47,897 nucleotides of DNA from Cyanocohniella sp. LLY (GCA_022241785.1 JAKOMP010000044.1:1-47897), one strand, 5' to 3'; positions 1 through 9,183 are shown, counted from the stretch's first letter. Numbers and translations: made by a program. Notes: a model not told the origin generated them from the sequence alone.

Positions 1-137
1 ATAGGGGGCTTCAAGTTCGGCATGATGATCGCGCGGGCAAACTGACGCACCGTGTAGGGCAGAACCGCTTTCAGTGCTGCACCGTCGCGCAGATGCAGAT
101 GCCAATCGTCAGGTCGGGTGATGGTAAGCTTTTGCAT
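1..137 (-). CDS. pyrC: Dihydroorotase, N-terminal part (cut by window edge)
   Basis: Reading the minus strand from the ATG at 137 gives a protein beginning [19 protein letters not shown] and continuing through [19 protein letters not shown] before the window ends. The [10 protein letters not shown] motif, with the HxH pair that binds the active-site metal, followed by the RAIIMPNL block, is characteristic of the PyrC-type dihydroorotase of pyrimidine synthesis, which interconverts N-carbamoyl-L-aspartate and dihydroorotate. Only about 45 codons are visible; the remainder lies outside the window. The GC-rich codon use here differs somewhat from the AT-richer genes that follow, but the fragment is too short to argue for transfer. 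Confidence 0.88.
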   Translation of the reverse strand, partial: MQKLTITRPDDWHLHLRDGAALKAVLPYTVRQFARAIIMPNLKPP

Positions 138-217
138 CCTTTCATTATAAAACGGCAACAAGCCCTCATGATAATAGGGGCGATCATCCAGATCTGGTAT
201 GGGGCGATCGCCATTGA

Positions 218-681
218 ATGCAGGCTCTCAAGACGCTGCACTCCTTAGAAAAATATTCAGACCTGAACTCTCTGGAATCAGATTTAAATACTGCACTTCA
301 AAGCCGCTTACCAGATGAAATCCGAGAAGGTTAACAAAAAATTACGCTAAAAGCATCTCTGAATAAGAACACAGCAAGTATTGGGTTAAAATTTTTAGAT
401 TTGCTTAAGCAGAACTACTATCGTAAATTTACTGAGACTGCTAATATCAGTTTCTGCGCTGCATCTTTAAAGGTAGATTTGATGGTGTCAGTCAACATGA
501 AAAGCGGCATTCCCATTCTAGATATTTAGTGCAGGCGCTGGTAGATCCGCGCTTCCTATCTTCTAGAATGGCTGGTACTTTATTTTTTCGCAAGTCCCTT
601 ATCAGCGATTCATTTACAACGTATTTGAAGATATGGAAGTTTGGGGAGGATATCAGCCGCCTGTTGTAACCCCCTTAAAAA
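218..681 (+). pseudogene. Left remnant of a decayed gene interrupted by an IS4-type element
   Basis: From an ATG at 218 one frame is open for 38 codons, meets TAA at 332-334 and then continues open to TAG at 527-529. A second frame takes over around 460-600 (reading RFDGVSQHEKRHSHSRYLVQ), and a third around 600-681 (SPYQRFIYNVFEDMEVWGG). The passages are protein-like but need at least one stop removed and two frameshifts to join, so I read this as coding debris. The last frame runs directly into the IS4 terminal repeat at 682, and a matching-looking tail appears beyond the element at 1694-1784. I do not recognise the family. Confidence 0.4.
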
Positions 682-754
682 AGCTACGGTGTACACACAA
701 GTCCAAGTAAAGTAATAAGAGCAGGAGTTGTGGGGAGTAAAAGACGGTGGAAAA

Positions 755-1691
755 TCCAATCAGAATACACGCGCAAGCAGTTGAGGGAAAAGCATTTGGA
801 GACCCAAGACTCTCTAAAAGGGGGTAGCATTGTACGAAGCAAGGGGAAAACATCAATCAGTCAGCATTCGACAAATAAGTAAAAATAGAGCCGAACAAGT
901 AGGATACTATGGGTTTTTGGAGAATCAGAATGTGACAGTAGGGGAATTAGTGCGAAGCCTATCAGACCACTGCGTATCTCAGGTAGAAGGAAAGCATATA
1001 TTAGCCATTGCTCACCAGCCACCAAGTCGTTTGTTTAGAACAAGCTCTACAGGTGATTCGGTGGTACACCTGGCGATGGCAAATTGAACAACTGTTTGCC
1101 ACCATCAAAACTGCTGGTTTAAATCTCGAAGCCACTCAGCTCGAATCCATTGCTGCCATTCAACGACTGACTGTATTAGCTTTGTCCGTCGCCGTGCGAA
1201 TTTTACAACTGATTCAAGGACGGGATAACCCTGATTTACCGGCAAATATTGCTTTTTCTCATGAGCAACAGCAATGCTTATCTATTCTTGCTCCTACAAT
1301 AGATGGCAAAACTCGGCTGCAACAAAATCCCTATCCTCCTGACAGAAGAGGCGGAGGGGCAGGGGGCGGGGAGCAGGGGGAGCAAGCCCTGCCCCAAAGC
1401 CGTGGAGCGTAGCGGAACATGGGTATCAAGCCCCGCCCTTGTAGGGCGCTCTGGGTTGGTCGGAGTACAAGCTCCTTCCAATCCTTCCCCCTGCCCCCTG
1501 CTCCCTGCTCCCCTGCTTCTTTTGACTCTCTTCCTTGGGCTACTTGGATTATTGCTCGACTTGGTGGTTGGTCTGGCTACAAGTCTCAAAAACCTCCCGG
1601 TATTACTACTTTGGTTCGCGGTCTTGAGCAATTTGAGTCTACCTTTTTCGGGTGGAAACTCGCTCGGGGCAAACTTGTGTGTACACCGTAG
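755..1691 (+). pseudogene. Broken IS4-type transposase
   Basis: The remnant starts with FGDPRLSKRG near 789-818, shifts frame, then reads GKHQSVSIRQISKNRAEQVG and VTVGELVRSLSDHC up to about 1005, as in the N-terminal domain of Tn5-like IS4 transposases. The central DDE region is missing. The C-terminal part resumes in another frame near 1035 with YTWRWQIEQLFATIKTAGLN, carrying the YxxRWxIE signature that supplies the catalytic Glu. It runs to NPYPPD at 1343, is broken by a 183-bp insertion, and resumes with SLPWATWIIARLGGW to a stop at 1689-1691. Several frameshifts plus a deletion make it a pseudogene. Confidence 0.8.
1344..1526. repeat. 183-bp palindromic MITE-like insertion inside the IS4 transposase
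   Basis: The transposase reading frame NPYPPD/SLPWATW is split exactly here, with GAC at 1341-1343 repeated at 1524-1526. The outer arms are complementary purine-rich (AGAAG...GGGGCAGGGGGC) and pyrimidine-rich (GCCCCCTGC...CTTCT) stretches. The centre (about 1417-1450) resembles the subterminal hairpin found at the left ends of the two IS605-type elements at 13.27 kb and 46.87 kb (ATGGG, then CAAGCC, then GCCCTT and AGGGCG). Removing the segment restores the transposase frame. Confidence 0.6.
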
Positions 1692-1693
1692 CT

Positions 1694-1784
1694 CAGTAAG
1701 GAGAGGCAGTACGAAAACACTTAACGGATGCTGGCTATGCTGAATTAGCTGCACAAGTTCCCAATCCACAGTCGATTAAAGGTT
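1694..1784 (+). pseudogene. Right remnant of the gene interrupted by the IS4-type element
   Basis: Immediately after the right terminal repeat, a plus-strand frame reads AVRKHLTDAGYAELAAQVPN and ends PQSIKG at a TAG at 1782-1784. Its composition is clearly protein-like. It could be the C-terminus of the gene whose remnants end at 681. I cannot name the family. The stop lies a few bases from the 3' end of the convergent hyuA-like gene. Confidence 0.35.
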
Positions 1785-1788
1785 AGGG

Positions 1789-3885
1789 TTATGAACGCTG
1801 TAAAATTAAATGATTACGTTCAGTTAATTTGGCTACCCAATTTAACTCCACAACAATTGTGCTAATTTTCTCCACGATGACCGCAGGTCCATGAATCATA
1901 TCTTCTGGTTGTAAATCTTCCCGGCGATAAACAGGTGTATCATGCCATTGATCGCCCGTAAACATTTTGACTATCTCAATACTTGAGGGCGCTTCATCTT
2001 GAGGACGAGTACGAGTAATTAACGGTTCTTCAGGAGTATCCATTTTCTGAATTACTTCTACCGATACAGATTCGACAATTAAGGGTTTTTCTACTTGAAT
2101 GAAACCGTAGCGAGATTTATGTTCAATCTCAAATTCTCGTCGCATTATCGCTACATTATCAGCAAAATTAATATTTAAGGTTGAGTTAGTTCCCTCATAT
2201 TTTAAATTCACTTTTTGGATAACTTCTTCTTCACCATTGTCACCCTCTGAAGTTAATTCATTTCTACCTTGGGTTTCTAACGTTTCGATTAACTGCTGTA
2301 ATTGCGGGATTAATGTTGAAGTTAAAGTTTGTTCTACTCCTCTTTCTCTAATAGCTCGAATATCAGCCAATCCCATACCATAAGCTGATAAAACACCCGC
2401 ATAAGGGTGGAGAAATATTGTTTTCATCCCTAAGGTATCGGCAATTAAACAAGCAACTTGCGCCCCTGCACCGCCAAAACAACAAAGAGTATATTGGCTG
2501 ACATCATAACCTCTTTGTAAACTGATTTTCTTAATAGCATTTGCCATATTTTCCACAGCAATAGCGATAAATCCGGCTGCTACTTGTTCGGGTGTACGAT
2601 GATTTTGTGTAATTGCTGCAATTTCTTGAGCTAATTGGGTAAATTTGTCAAGAACAATATTTTTATCTAAAGGCAAATTACCATCTAAGCCAAAAACAGA
2701 GGGGAAGTATTGCGGGTGAATTTTGCCTAACATCACATTGGCATCTGTAACGGCTAATGGCCCACCTTTGCGGTAACAAGCAGGCCCAGGATTCGATCCG
2801 GCTGATTCTGGCCCGACACGATAACTAGAACCATCAAAAAAGAGAATGGAACCGCCACCCGCGGCAATGGTATTAATAGCTAAGACAGGAACTCTCATGC
2901 GCGCCCCAGCAATTTCGGAATTTAGTTGGCGTTCATACTCTCCTTTAAAATGGGCAACATCTGTACTGGTTCCACCCATATCAAAGGTAATCACTAACTC
3001 AAAACCTGCTCGTTGACTAGTTTGGACTGCACCGACAATTCCCCCAGCCGGGCCACTTAAAATACTATCTTTGCCTTGAAATTGTTGAGCCGCAACTAAA
3101 CCGCCGTCAGATTTCATGAACATTAATTTGACTTCGGGTAATTGACTGGCTACTTGATTGACGTAGCGCCGGAGAATCGGCGTTAAATAAGCGTCAACAA
3201 CTGTGGTATCACCCCGGCTAACTAATTTCATTAACGGACTGACTTGATGCGATACCGATATCTGCGTAAAGCCTATTTGTTGGGCTATTTGGGCTACCTG
3301 TTGTTCATGATGATGATAGCGATCGCTATGCATGAAAACTATGGCACAACTGCGAATACCTGTGTTGTAAACTGCTTGGAGGTCTTGTTTAATTTGTGCA
3401 GTATTTACAGGTGTTAATTCATTACCGTGAGCATCATAACGTTCCTCAACTTCTATCACTTGTTCATACAACATAGTTGGTAAAACTATATGCCGAGCAA
3501 AGATATCAGGACGATTTTGGTAACCAATCCGTAAGGCATCTTTAAAACCTTTGGTAATTAGAAGAACCACGCGATCGCCTTTTCTTTCCAACAGGGCATT
3601 AGTAGCTACGGTTGTGCCCATTTTCACTACTTCTATTGCTTGTGTCGGCATCAGTTCATTACTAGTAAGACTCAGGATATCCCGAATACCTTGAATTGCT
3701 GCATCGGCATATATTTCCGGATTTTCTGAAAGTAACTTGTACACAATTACCCATTGCTGCCCAGGAATCGGCACAATTAAAAACCGCTCAGGATGTCGAG
3801 CAAGTTTATGAATAATTTCTGGATTATTAGTAATAGCAACTATATCTGTGAATGTACCACCACGGTCAGCAAATACTTTTAACAT
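1789..3885 (-). CDS. HyuA-like hydantoinase / 5-oxoprolinase subunit A
   Basis: About 698 residues. The ATG at 3885 is chosen because a GAGGAAA ribosome site sits just upstream and the protein then begins MLKVFADRGGTFTD, the conserved nucleotide-binding start of the HyuA family; an in-frame extension to 3960 is possible but lacks support. Later motifs include GPAGGIVGAVQTS, FDMGGTSTDVAHF and CCFGGAGAQVACLIA, as in the ATP-dependent hydantoinase/oxoprolinase fold that opens 5-oxoproline or hydantoin rings. The protein ends at the usual end of the A domain (GPAVIVEKISTIVVE). No HyuB (B subunit or fused B domain) follows; the next sequence downstream is IS debris. Divergent from pcyA. Substrate not determinable here. 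Confidence 0.85.
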   Translation of the reverse strand: MLKVFADRGGTFTDIVAITNNPEIIHKLARHPERFLIVPIPGQQWVIVYKLLSENPEIYADAAIQGIRDILSLTSNELMPTQAIEVVKMGTTVATNALLERKGDRVVLLITKGFKDALRIGYQNRPDIFARHIVLPTMLYEQVIEVEERYDAHGNELTPVNTAQIKQDLQAVYNTGIRSCAIVFMHSDRYHHHEQQVAQIAQQIGFTQISVSHQVSPLMKLVSRGDTTVVDAYLTPILRRYVNQVASQLPEVKLMFMKSDGGLVAAQQFQGKDSILSGPAGGIVGAVQTSQRAGFELVITFDMGGTSTDVAHFKGEYERQLNSEIAGARMRVPVLAINTIAAGGGSILFFDGSSYRVGPESAGSNPGPACYRKGGPLAVTDANVMLGKIHPQYFPSVFGLDGNLPLDKNIVLDKFTQLAQEIAAITQNHRTPEQVAAGFIAIAVENMANAIKKISLQRGYDVSQYTLCCFGGAGAQVACLIADTLGMKTIFLHPYAGVLSAYGMGLADIRAIRERGVEQTLTSTLIPQLQQLIETLETQGRNELTSEGDNGEEEVIQKVNLKYEGTNSTLNINFADNVAIMRREFEIEHKSRYGFIQVEKPLIVESVSVEVIQKMDTPEEPLITRTRPQDEAPSSIEIVKMFTGDQWHDTPVYRREDLQPEDMIHGPAVIVEKISTIVVELNWVAKLTERNHLILQRS

Positions 3886-4080
3886 TTTTATTTCCTCAAT
3901 GTTTGATATATCAAATAATAAAGTCTTGAGCAGCAACAATAATTTTGACCAACAAAACAAGTTTGTAATATTAATTTACATGAACTAGGTACAAGTATTT
4001 GCTTATGTTGCCAGCCAGAACAGAACTGACACAGCAAGTTGTAAACTGACACATAAAGAGCATTTTTAATAATTGAGAAG

Positions 4081-4818
4081 ATGTCATTGACCCCTATTCC
4101 CTCGCTGCGTGAGCAACAACATCCCTTAATTCGCCAACTAGCTGATTGTATTGAAGCAGTTTGGCACAAGCACTTAGATCTATCACCTTACCATTTACCT
4201 GCTGAGTTAGGCTATGTAGAAGGTAGACTAGAGGGCGAAAAACTGACCATCGAAAATCGCTGCTATCAAACACCCCAGTTCCGCAAAATGCACTTAGAAC
4301 TGGCAAAAGTAGGAAATATGCTAGATATATTACATTGTGTCATGTTTCCTCGTCCAGAATATGACATACCCATGTTTGGCTGCGACTTAGTTGGGGGTAG
4401 AGGTCAAATTAGCGCAGCCATCGCCGACCTATCGCCTGTAAACTTAGAGCGTACCTTACCAGACGCATATAATACCCGACTCACAGCCCTAACGCAGATC
4501 AACTTTTCCCAACCCCGCGACTTACCAGAATGGGGAAACATATTTTCTGATTTTTGCCTCTTCGTGCGTCCCAGTTCCCCAGAAGAAGAAACAACATTTT
4601 TGTTACGTGTACAAGAATTTTTAGACATTCATTGTACCCAGGCGATCGCCTCTAGTCCAGTTACCCCAGAAAAATCTCTACAAATCCTCGCCGGACAACG
4701 CAACTACTGCACCAAACAGCAACAAAACGACAAAACCCGCCGAGTCCTAGAAAAAGCCTTTGGCCAAGACTGGGCAGAAAATTATATGACTACAGTATTA
4801 TTTGACCTCCCAGAATAA
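4081..4818 (+). CDS. pcyA: Phycocyanobilin:ferredoxin oxidoreductase
   Basis: 245 residues, the normal PcyA length. The enzyme reduces biliverdin IXalpha with four electrons from ferredoxin to phycocyanobilin, the chromophore of phycobilisomes and many phytochromes. The central block [15 protein letters not shown] and [14 protein letters not shown] is diagnostic. His85 and Asp102 here sit where the catalytic His/Asp pair lies in the Synechocystis enzyme (offset of three), with Glu73 also conserved. The C-terminal [18 protein letters not shown] block is typical. It is divergent from the hyuA-like gene, with about 195 bp between the starts, and is followed by a G-rich low-complexity repeat. It appears intact. 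Confidence 0.97.
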   Translation: MSLTPIPSLREQQHPLIRQLADCIEAVWHKHLDLSPYHLPAELGYVEGRLEGEKLTIENRCYQTPQFRKMHLELAKVGNMLDILHCVMFPRPEYDIPMFGCDLVGGRGQISAAIADLSPVNLERTLPDAYNTRLTALTQINFSQPRDLPEWGNIFSDFCLFVRPSSPEEETTFLLRVQEFLDIHCTQAIASSPVTPEKSLQILAGQRNYCTKQQQNDKTRRVLEKAFGQDWAENYMTTVLFDLPE

Positions 4819-5583
4819 AGAAGCAGGGGAGCAGGGAGCAGGGGAGCAGGGGAGAGTAATTATATAAGTGCTTTGCCCTCAGCCCCCCATTCCCCCTTAT
4901 CTGTAGGTTCTGTTACGTTTTCCCAGAGCCGATGAATGTAGAATTTATTCAGCGAGAGTTTAATGGAGTAAGACAACATTAGTTTAGTTTTGGGATTAAA
5001 TATCCAAAATATATAGATTGAGGTAAATAAACCTAGAAATCGGTTGATCACCAATTTAAGGAAACTGTGATGTTTAGCACTCTATTTGAGATCAATTTGT
5101 AGTCTGTCGTTAACTCACTGAATACTCACTTCTGCCGTAAAAATGCTTTTTGAGACTGTTGATATAGCCTCTCAAAAATCCAGCAGAAGTTATCGAAGTT
5201 TGAGAAAATGTTTGTCAATTTGTACTCGCAAATACTTATGTATGTGATGATATTTGCTTAATTTATTGCGAATTGCGTACAGCCTGGCGGCATCCGTAGG
5301 CTCTATTGCGAATTGCGAATTGGTTTCATACCAGGTTGCAAACAAAAATAGTTTTAGCAGGATGTAACTCTCAATGATACTCAGAGCTACTGAAATGCCT
5401 TATTTAGCAGGGTTGAGTGTTCATCAGGCAGTGGATTTTCAGCAAGACAAGCTCTAAATCACTGTTGTTTGTTTTTGTTGTTATCAGTTTGCCATTTACT
5501 AAAAACTGTTTGGCGGAATTTAATTACCCCTAATTCGCTTTTTTTTATTTCCATCAGCACAATTCAAAAAGTGGGCAAAAACC
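4819..5583. other. 765-bp intergenic region upstream of devB
   Basis: No convincing gene. Just after pcyA (4822-4855) is a GGGGAGCAGG-type tandem low-complexity repeat, the same motif as the arms of the insertion at 1344-1526. Around 5266-5321 the word ATTGCGAATTGCG occurs twice around a short GC-rich repeat. An NtcA-type promoter lies at 5222-5264. The remaining 300 bases up to devB would form a long leader; I see no clear riboswitch in it. Confidence 0.6.
5222..5264 (+). promoter_or_regulatory. Predicted NtcA-activated promoter of devBCA
   Basis: GTACTCGCAAATAC at 5222-5235 is an exact GTA-N8-TAC box. TAATTT at 5259-5264 fits TA-N3-T and lies 23 bases after the box, the geometry expected when NtcA replaces the -35 element. 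NtcA is the global nitrogen regulator of cyanobacteria and is known to control devBCA in Anabaena. The start site, about 320 bp before the devB ATG, is inferred. Confidence 0.72.
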
Positions 5584-7104
5584 ATGTCAAGGGTGACTGA
5601 GAAGCCAAGCTCAAGAGAGCTGCTACTTGATCCGGAACAACCTAAGATTTGGTGGGGTATCGCTGTAGCCCTGCCAATTGTCATCGCCGCTGGGCTACTA
5701 ACTACAGCTAAAGTTGAGCAGCTGAAGAAACTCGGCCCATCTGTACCCGTACAACCATTGGCTAACAGCATTACTGCTGTGGGGCGTTTGGAACCCAAAG
5801 GAGAAGTGTTAAAGCTGTCAGCTCCTACGGCTGGATTGCAGTCTGCATCACGAGTTCAGCAACTCTTCGTCAATGAAGGCGAGCGGGTAAGAAAAGGTCA
5901 AGTAATTGCAATTTTAGACAACCATGACACTCAACTAGCAGCCGTAGAAGAAGCCAAAGCCAGACTGCAAGAAGCGCGGGCGAATTTAACTCAAGTCAGA
6001 GTTGGTTCGCCTCGAGATATTGAAGCTCAAAATGCAATTATTGCTCGCCTACAAGCCCAATTAAACGGCGAAAGAGATGCTCAACAAGCAATGATTACGC
6101 GGATAGCTGCCCAATTAAGTGGGGAAAAACTGACTCAACAAGCTACTGTTAATCGCCTCGAAGCCGAACTCAGAGGACAACAAGATAGTTTAAGCGCAAC
6201 TATTACCCGCATCCAAGCCGAACAGCGCAATGCTCAAGTTGATGCTGGACGCTATGATATGTTGTACCGCGAAGGTGCTATTTCTCAGCAAGAACGGGAT
6301 AGAAGAAGACTAAGTGCGGTAACTTCTAATCAGCAAGTTATTGAAAGTCAAGCCACCCTCAGACAAGTGCAGGCGACTTTACGACAGCAACTAGCTGAAG
6401 CTAGAGCCAACCAGGTAAAAACCCTCGCAGTTTTAGAACAACAATTGGTTGAAGCCAGAGTTAACCGCGATAAAACTCTCCTGAGTTTACAAAGGCAAAT
6501 CGAAGAAGAACAAGCCAGACTGAATCGAATTGTAGAATTTCGCCCCACTGATATGCAAAGAGGACAAGCCCAAGTTAGTAATGCTATGGCTAATGTCAAA
6601 AGGGCAGAAGCAGAACTGAAATTAAGCTATGTCCAAGCACCAATTGCTGGCGAGATTTTAGCAGTTCATACCAAAGCCGGAGAAGCCATAAATGCCCAAG
6701 GTATTGCTGAAATTGGACAAACCGAGCAAATGACGGTGATTGCTGAAGTACCTGAAGACAGTATTGCTCAAGTGAGATTGGGACAAACTGCTACTATTAC
6801 CAGTGAAAATGGGGCATTTAGTGGAGAGTTGAAGGGAAGTATCACGGAAATTGGCAGAAAAATTGGCAAAAGAGATGCATTAAGTATCGATCCTGTAGCA
6901 GATATAGACGCCAGAGTAGTGGAAGTCAAAATCGCTTTAAGTCCAGAAGATAGCCAGCGAGTTTCTGGTTTCACCAATGCCAGAGTAATTGCCGAAATTA
7001 GTAGACAAGTAAATGCCGATACAACAGTCACACCAAATTTAAAAAACAACGCCACCGAAGAAAACGCCACCGAAGAAAATAGTCCAACTCCCGATGAACC
7101 CTAA
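5584..7104 (+). CDS. devB: DevB-type membrane fusion protein of an ABC exporter
   Basis: 506 residues. A short cytoplasmic N-terminus is followed by one membrane segment (about 24-42, WWGIAVALPIVIAAGLLTTA), then the biotinyl-lipoyl half motif (VGRLEPKGEVLKLSAP), a long Gln/Ala/Arg-rich coiled coil (about 115-325) and the second lipoyl half with beta-barrel (SYVQAPIAGEILAVHTKAGE). This is the periplasmic adaptor design that links an inner-membrane ABC transporter to a TolC-like outer-membrane channel. In heterocyst formers the DevBCA exporter helps deposit the glycolipid layer. The gene order devB-devC-devA and the NtcA-type promoter support this assignment, but genomes of this kind carry several paralogous sets, so the exported substrate is inferred. 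Confidence 0.9.
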   Translation: MSRVTEKPSSRELLLDPEQPKIWWGIAVALPIVIAAGLLTTAKVEQLKKLGPSVPVQPLANSITAVGRLEPKGEVLKLSAPTAGLQSASRVQQLFVNEGERVRKGQVIAILDNHDTQLAAVEEAKARLQEARANLTQVRVGSPRDIEAQNAIIARLQAQLNGERDAQQAMITRIAAQLSGEKLTQQATVNRLEAELRGQQDSLSATITRIQAEQRNAQVDAGRYDMLYREGAISQQERDRRRLSAVTSNQQVIESQATLRQVQATLRQQLAEARANQVKTLAVLEQQLVEARVNRDKTLLSLQRQIEEEQARLNRIVEFRPTDMQRGQAQVSNAMANVKRAEAELKLSYVQAPIAGEILAVHTKAGEAINAQGIAEIGQTEQMTVIAEVPEDSIAQVRLGQTATITSENGAFSGELKGSITEIGRKIGKRDALSIDPVADIDARVVEVKIALSPEDSQRVSGFTNARVIAEISRQVNADTTVTPNLKNNATEENATEENSPTPDEP

Positions 7105-7150
7105 CGCCTCTTAATTACGAATTAGCCTGTAAGCCTACCCAGCCTAAAAA

Positions 7151-8305
7151 ATGAATCGTAAAATACCTCTATCGTGGTTACAACTGACACGCGATAAAAC
7201 TCGCCTAGCTGTGGCTTTGGCAGGAATTGCCTTTGCTGATATTTTGATGTTTATGCAAATTGGTTTTCGGGATGCACTCTATTATAGTAACGTCCGCTTA
7301 CACGGTAGCTTACAGGGTGACATTGTGTTAATTAATAGACAATCTAATGCCTTACTAGCAATGGAACCCTTTTCTCAAAGGCGATTGTATAAGGCTTTAG
7401 AATTACAAGCTGTAGAGTCGGTACATCCAATATATTTGGATTATACAAGCTGGAGAAATCCTGTTACCGGTCGCCCCCGGAGCATTCTCATATTTGGTTT
7501 CAATCCAGAATCTAATTTGTTTGATTTGCCAGGTGTGCAAGAAAATTTAGATAGATTGAAACTACCAGACGTGGTTTTATTTGACCGTTCTTCTAGGGAA
7601 GAATATGGCCCCATTGCTGCTGAATTAGATCAAGGAAATGCAGTTACAGCAGAAGTACGCCGCAGGCGGATGAGAGTAGAAGGACTATTTACTTTAGGTG
7701 CATCTTTTGGCGCAGATGGCAATTTAATTACCAGCGATATTAATTTTTTAAGGATATTTACTGACCGTCAACGGGGATTAATTGATATTGGTCTAATTAA
7801 ATTGAAGCCAGGCTCAAACCCTAATATTGTTGCTCAACAATTACGAAATTATGTGCCGTCGGATATCAATGTTTTAACTAAGCAAGAGTTTATCGAATTT
7901 GAGCGCAACTACTGGGCCAGTAGCACGGCTATTGGGTTTATTTTCACCTTAGGGACAATCATGGGTTTCATTGTAGGTACCGTGATTGTATATCAAATCC
8001 TTTATACCGAAGTTTCCGATCACCTGTCTGAATATGCGACACTGAAGGCAATAGGTTATACACAAAGGTATTTATTAATAGTCATTCTCCAAGAAGCATT
8101 CTTATTAGCTTGTTTAGGATATATTCCTGGATGGATTGTGGCTATGTTTATGTATTCTAGCGCTAGACAAGCTACATTGCTACCAGTATTAATGAGTTTT
8201 GGTCGAGCAATCACAGTGTTAATTTTGACCATAATTATGTGTTTTATATCCGGGGCGATCGCAGTACGTAAATTACGTTCAGCCGATCCTGCCGATATCT
8301 TTTAA
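7151..8305 (+). CDS. devC: DevC-type ABC exporter permease
   Basis: 384 residues, starting 46 bp after devB. One membrane segment near the N-terminus (about 15-35) is followed by a large periplasmic domain and three C-terminal segments (about 256-285, 308-335, 348-370), the MacB/FtsX-like permease topology. The motif SEYATLKAIGYTQRYL near 295-310 is characteristic of DevC proteins. The C-terminal RKLRSADPADIF tail is also typical. It should pair with DevA on the cytoplasmic side and DevB on the periplasmic side. It appears intact. Confidence 0.92.
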   Translation: MNRKIPLSWLQLTRDKTRLAVALAGIAFADILMFMQIGFRDALYYSNVRLHGSLQGDIVLINRQSNALLAMEPFSQRRLYKALELQAVESVHPIYLDYTSWRNPVTGRPRSILIFGFNPESNLFDLPGVQENLDRLKLPDVVLFDRSSREEYGPIAAELDQGNAVTAEVRRRRMRVEGLFTLGASFGADGNLITSDINFLRIFTDRQRGLIDIGLIKLKPGSNPNIVAQQLRNYVPSDINVLTKQEFIEFERNYWASSTAIGFIFTLGTIMGFIVGTVIVYQILYTEVSDHLSEYATLKAIGYTQRYLLIVILQEAFLLACLGYIPGWIVAMFMYSSARQATLLPVLMSFGRAITVLILTIIMCFISGAIAVRKLRSADPADIF

Positions 8306-8327
8306 TAATTATCAATTACGAATTAAA

Positions 8328-8365
8328 TATAAATGATAAATCTTTATAGAGAAAAATCATTTATA
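8328..8365. repeat. Perfect 10-bp inverted repeat between devC and devA
   Basis: TATAAATGAT at 8328-8337 is mirrored by ATCATTTATA at 8356-8365 with an 18-base loop. A further partial copy (TAAATGATAT) follows at 8371-8380. There is no T-run, so a strong terminator is unlikely. It may be an mRNA processing or stability structure in the 143-bp gap, or an operator. Confidence 0.45.
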
Positions 8366-8448
8366 ATTTGTAAATGATATATATTCCACTCTTTACAGGC
8401 ACTACAGTTCCGTCTCGGAACTATTAACACTTAACCAACCACTTTATC

Positions 8449-9183
8449 ATGAGACAAGAACCTGTAATTGCCATTAAAAGCCTCAATCATTACTATGGCA
8501 AAGGCGCCCTAAAAAAACAAATTTTATTTGACATTAATCTCGAAATTTATCCCGGAGAAATTGTCATTATGACTGGGCCATCAGGTTCAGGTAAAACAAC
8601 ATTACTGAGCTTAATTGGTGGTTTACGGTCTGTACAAGAGGGAAGTTTAAAATTTTTAGGTGTAGAACTGTTTGGTGCTAATCAAAATAAACTAGTGCAA
8701 ATCCGGCGTAATATTGGTTATATTTTTCAAGCGCACAACTTGCTGGGATTCTTAACAGCTACGCAAAATGTGCAGATGGCAGTGGAATTGAATGATAATA
8801 TCACTACCAGCGAAGCAATTGTGAAATCACAAGCCATGCTGGGTGCAGTTGGGTTACAAGACCGAATTAGTTACTACCCAGACAGTCTTTCTGGTGGGCA
8901 AAAACAAAGAATCGCCATCGCCCGCGCCCTGGTTAATAGTCCCCCACTGGTACTAGCAGACGAACCAACAGCAGCTTTGGATAAACAATCAGGACGCGAT
9001 GTCGTGGAAATCATGCAAGGGCTTGCTAAGGAACAAGGAACTTCTATCTTGCTAGTTACTCACGATAACCGCATCTTAGATATAGCCGATCGCGTCGTCG
9101 AAATGGAAGATGGACTTTTAACCCGCGATTCTCAAACAGCAGTCATTGGTTACGATTCTGGAGTGGCAAATCATAATTCCTAA
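8449..9183 (+). CDS. devA: DevA-type ABC exporter ATPase
   Basis: 244 residues with all motifs of a working ABC ATPase: Walker A GPSGSGKTT (about 44-52), Q-loop near IFQAHN, signature LSGGQKQR (about 147-154), Walker B LVLADEP (about 170-176) and the H-loop THD (about 204-206). The YYGKGALKKQILFDINLEI opening is typical of DevA/LolD/MacB-type ATPases that drive export through a DevC-like permease. It is the last gene of the devBCA unit and converges on the minus-strand gene ending at 9267. Confidence 0.93.
   Translation: MRQEPVIAIKSLNHYYGKGALKKQILFDINLEIYPGEIVIMTGPSGSGKTTLLSLIGGLRSVQEGSLKFLGVELFGANQNKLVQIRRNIGYIFQAHNLLGFLTATQNVQMAVELNDNITTSEAIVKSQAMLGAVGLQDRISYYPDSLSGGQKQRIAIARALVNSPPLVLADEPTAALDKQSGRDVVEIMQGLAKEQGTSILLVTHDNRILDIADRVVEMEDGLLTRDSQTAVIGYDSGVANHNS

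Larger units (their letters stand above)
682..1693 (+). mobile_element. Degenerate IS4-family (Tn5-like) insertion sequence
   Basis: Perfect 21-bp terminal inverted repeats at 682-702 and 1673-1693 (outer bases AGCTACGGTGTACACACAAG) define a 1012-bp element. Inside are pieces of an IS4-type transposase in several frames. No clear target duplication flanks the ends. The internal transposase is broken and lacks most of the central catalytic domain, and a 183-bp palindromic insertion sits near its 3' end, so the element cannot move on its own. Confidence 0.8.

Noticed and set aside
1303-1743. 146-codon plus-strand open frame across the insertion in the IS4 element
   Set aside because: It joins unrelated pieces in the wrong frame; the true transposase tail is in another frame.
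1278-1769. 163-codon minus-strand open frame
   Set aside because: It runs over the IS4 remnant and the palindromic insertion on the antisense strand; its Arg/Gly/Pro-rich product is a by-product of the G-rich repeat.
4822-4855. G-rich tandem repeat as a possible G-quadruplex regulator of pcyA
   Set aside because: The same low-complexity word occurs in mobile-repeat arms here, and nothing ties it to regulation.
4860-5054. 64-codon minus-strand open frame after pcyA
   Set aside because: No ribosome site, no recognisable domain and composition like intergenic DNA.
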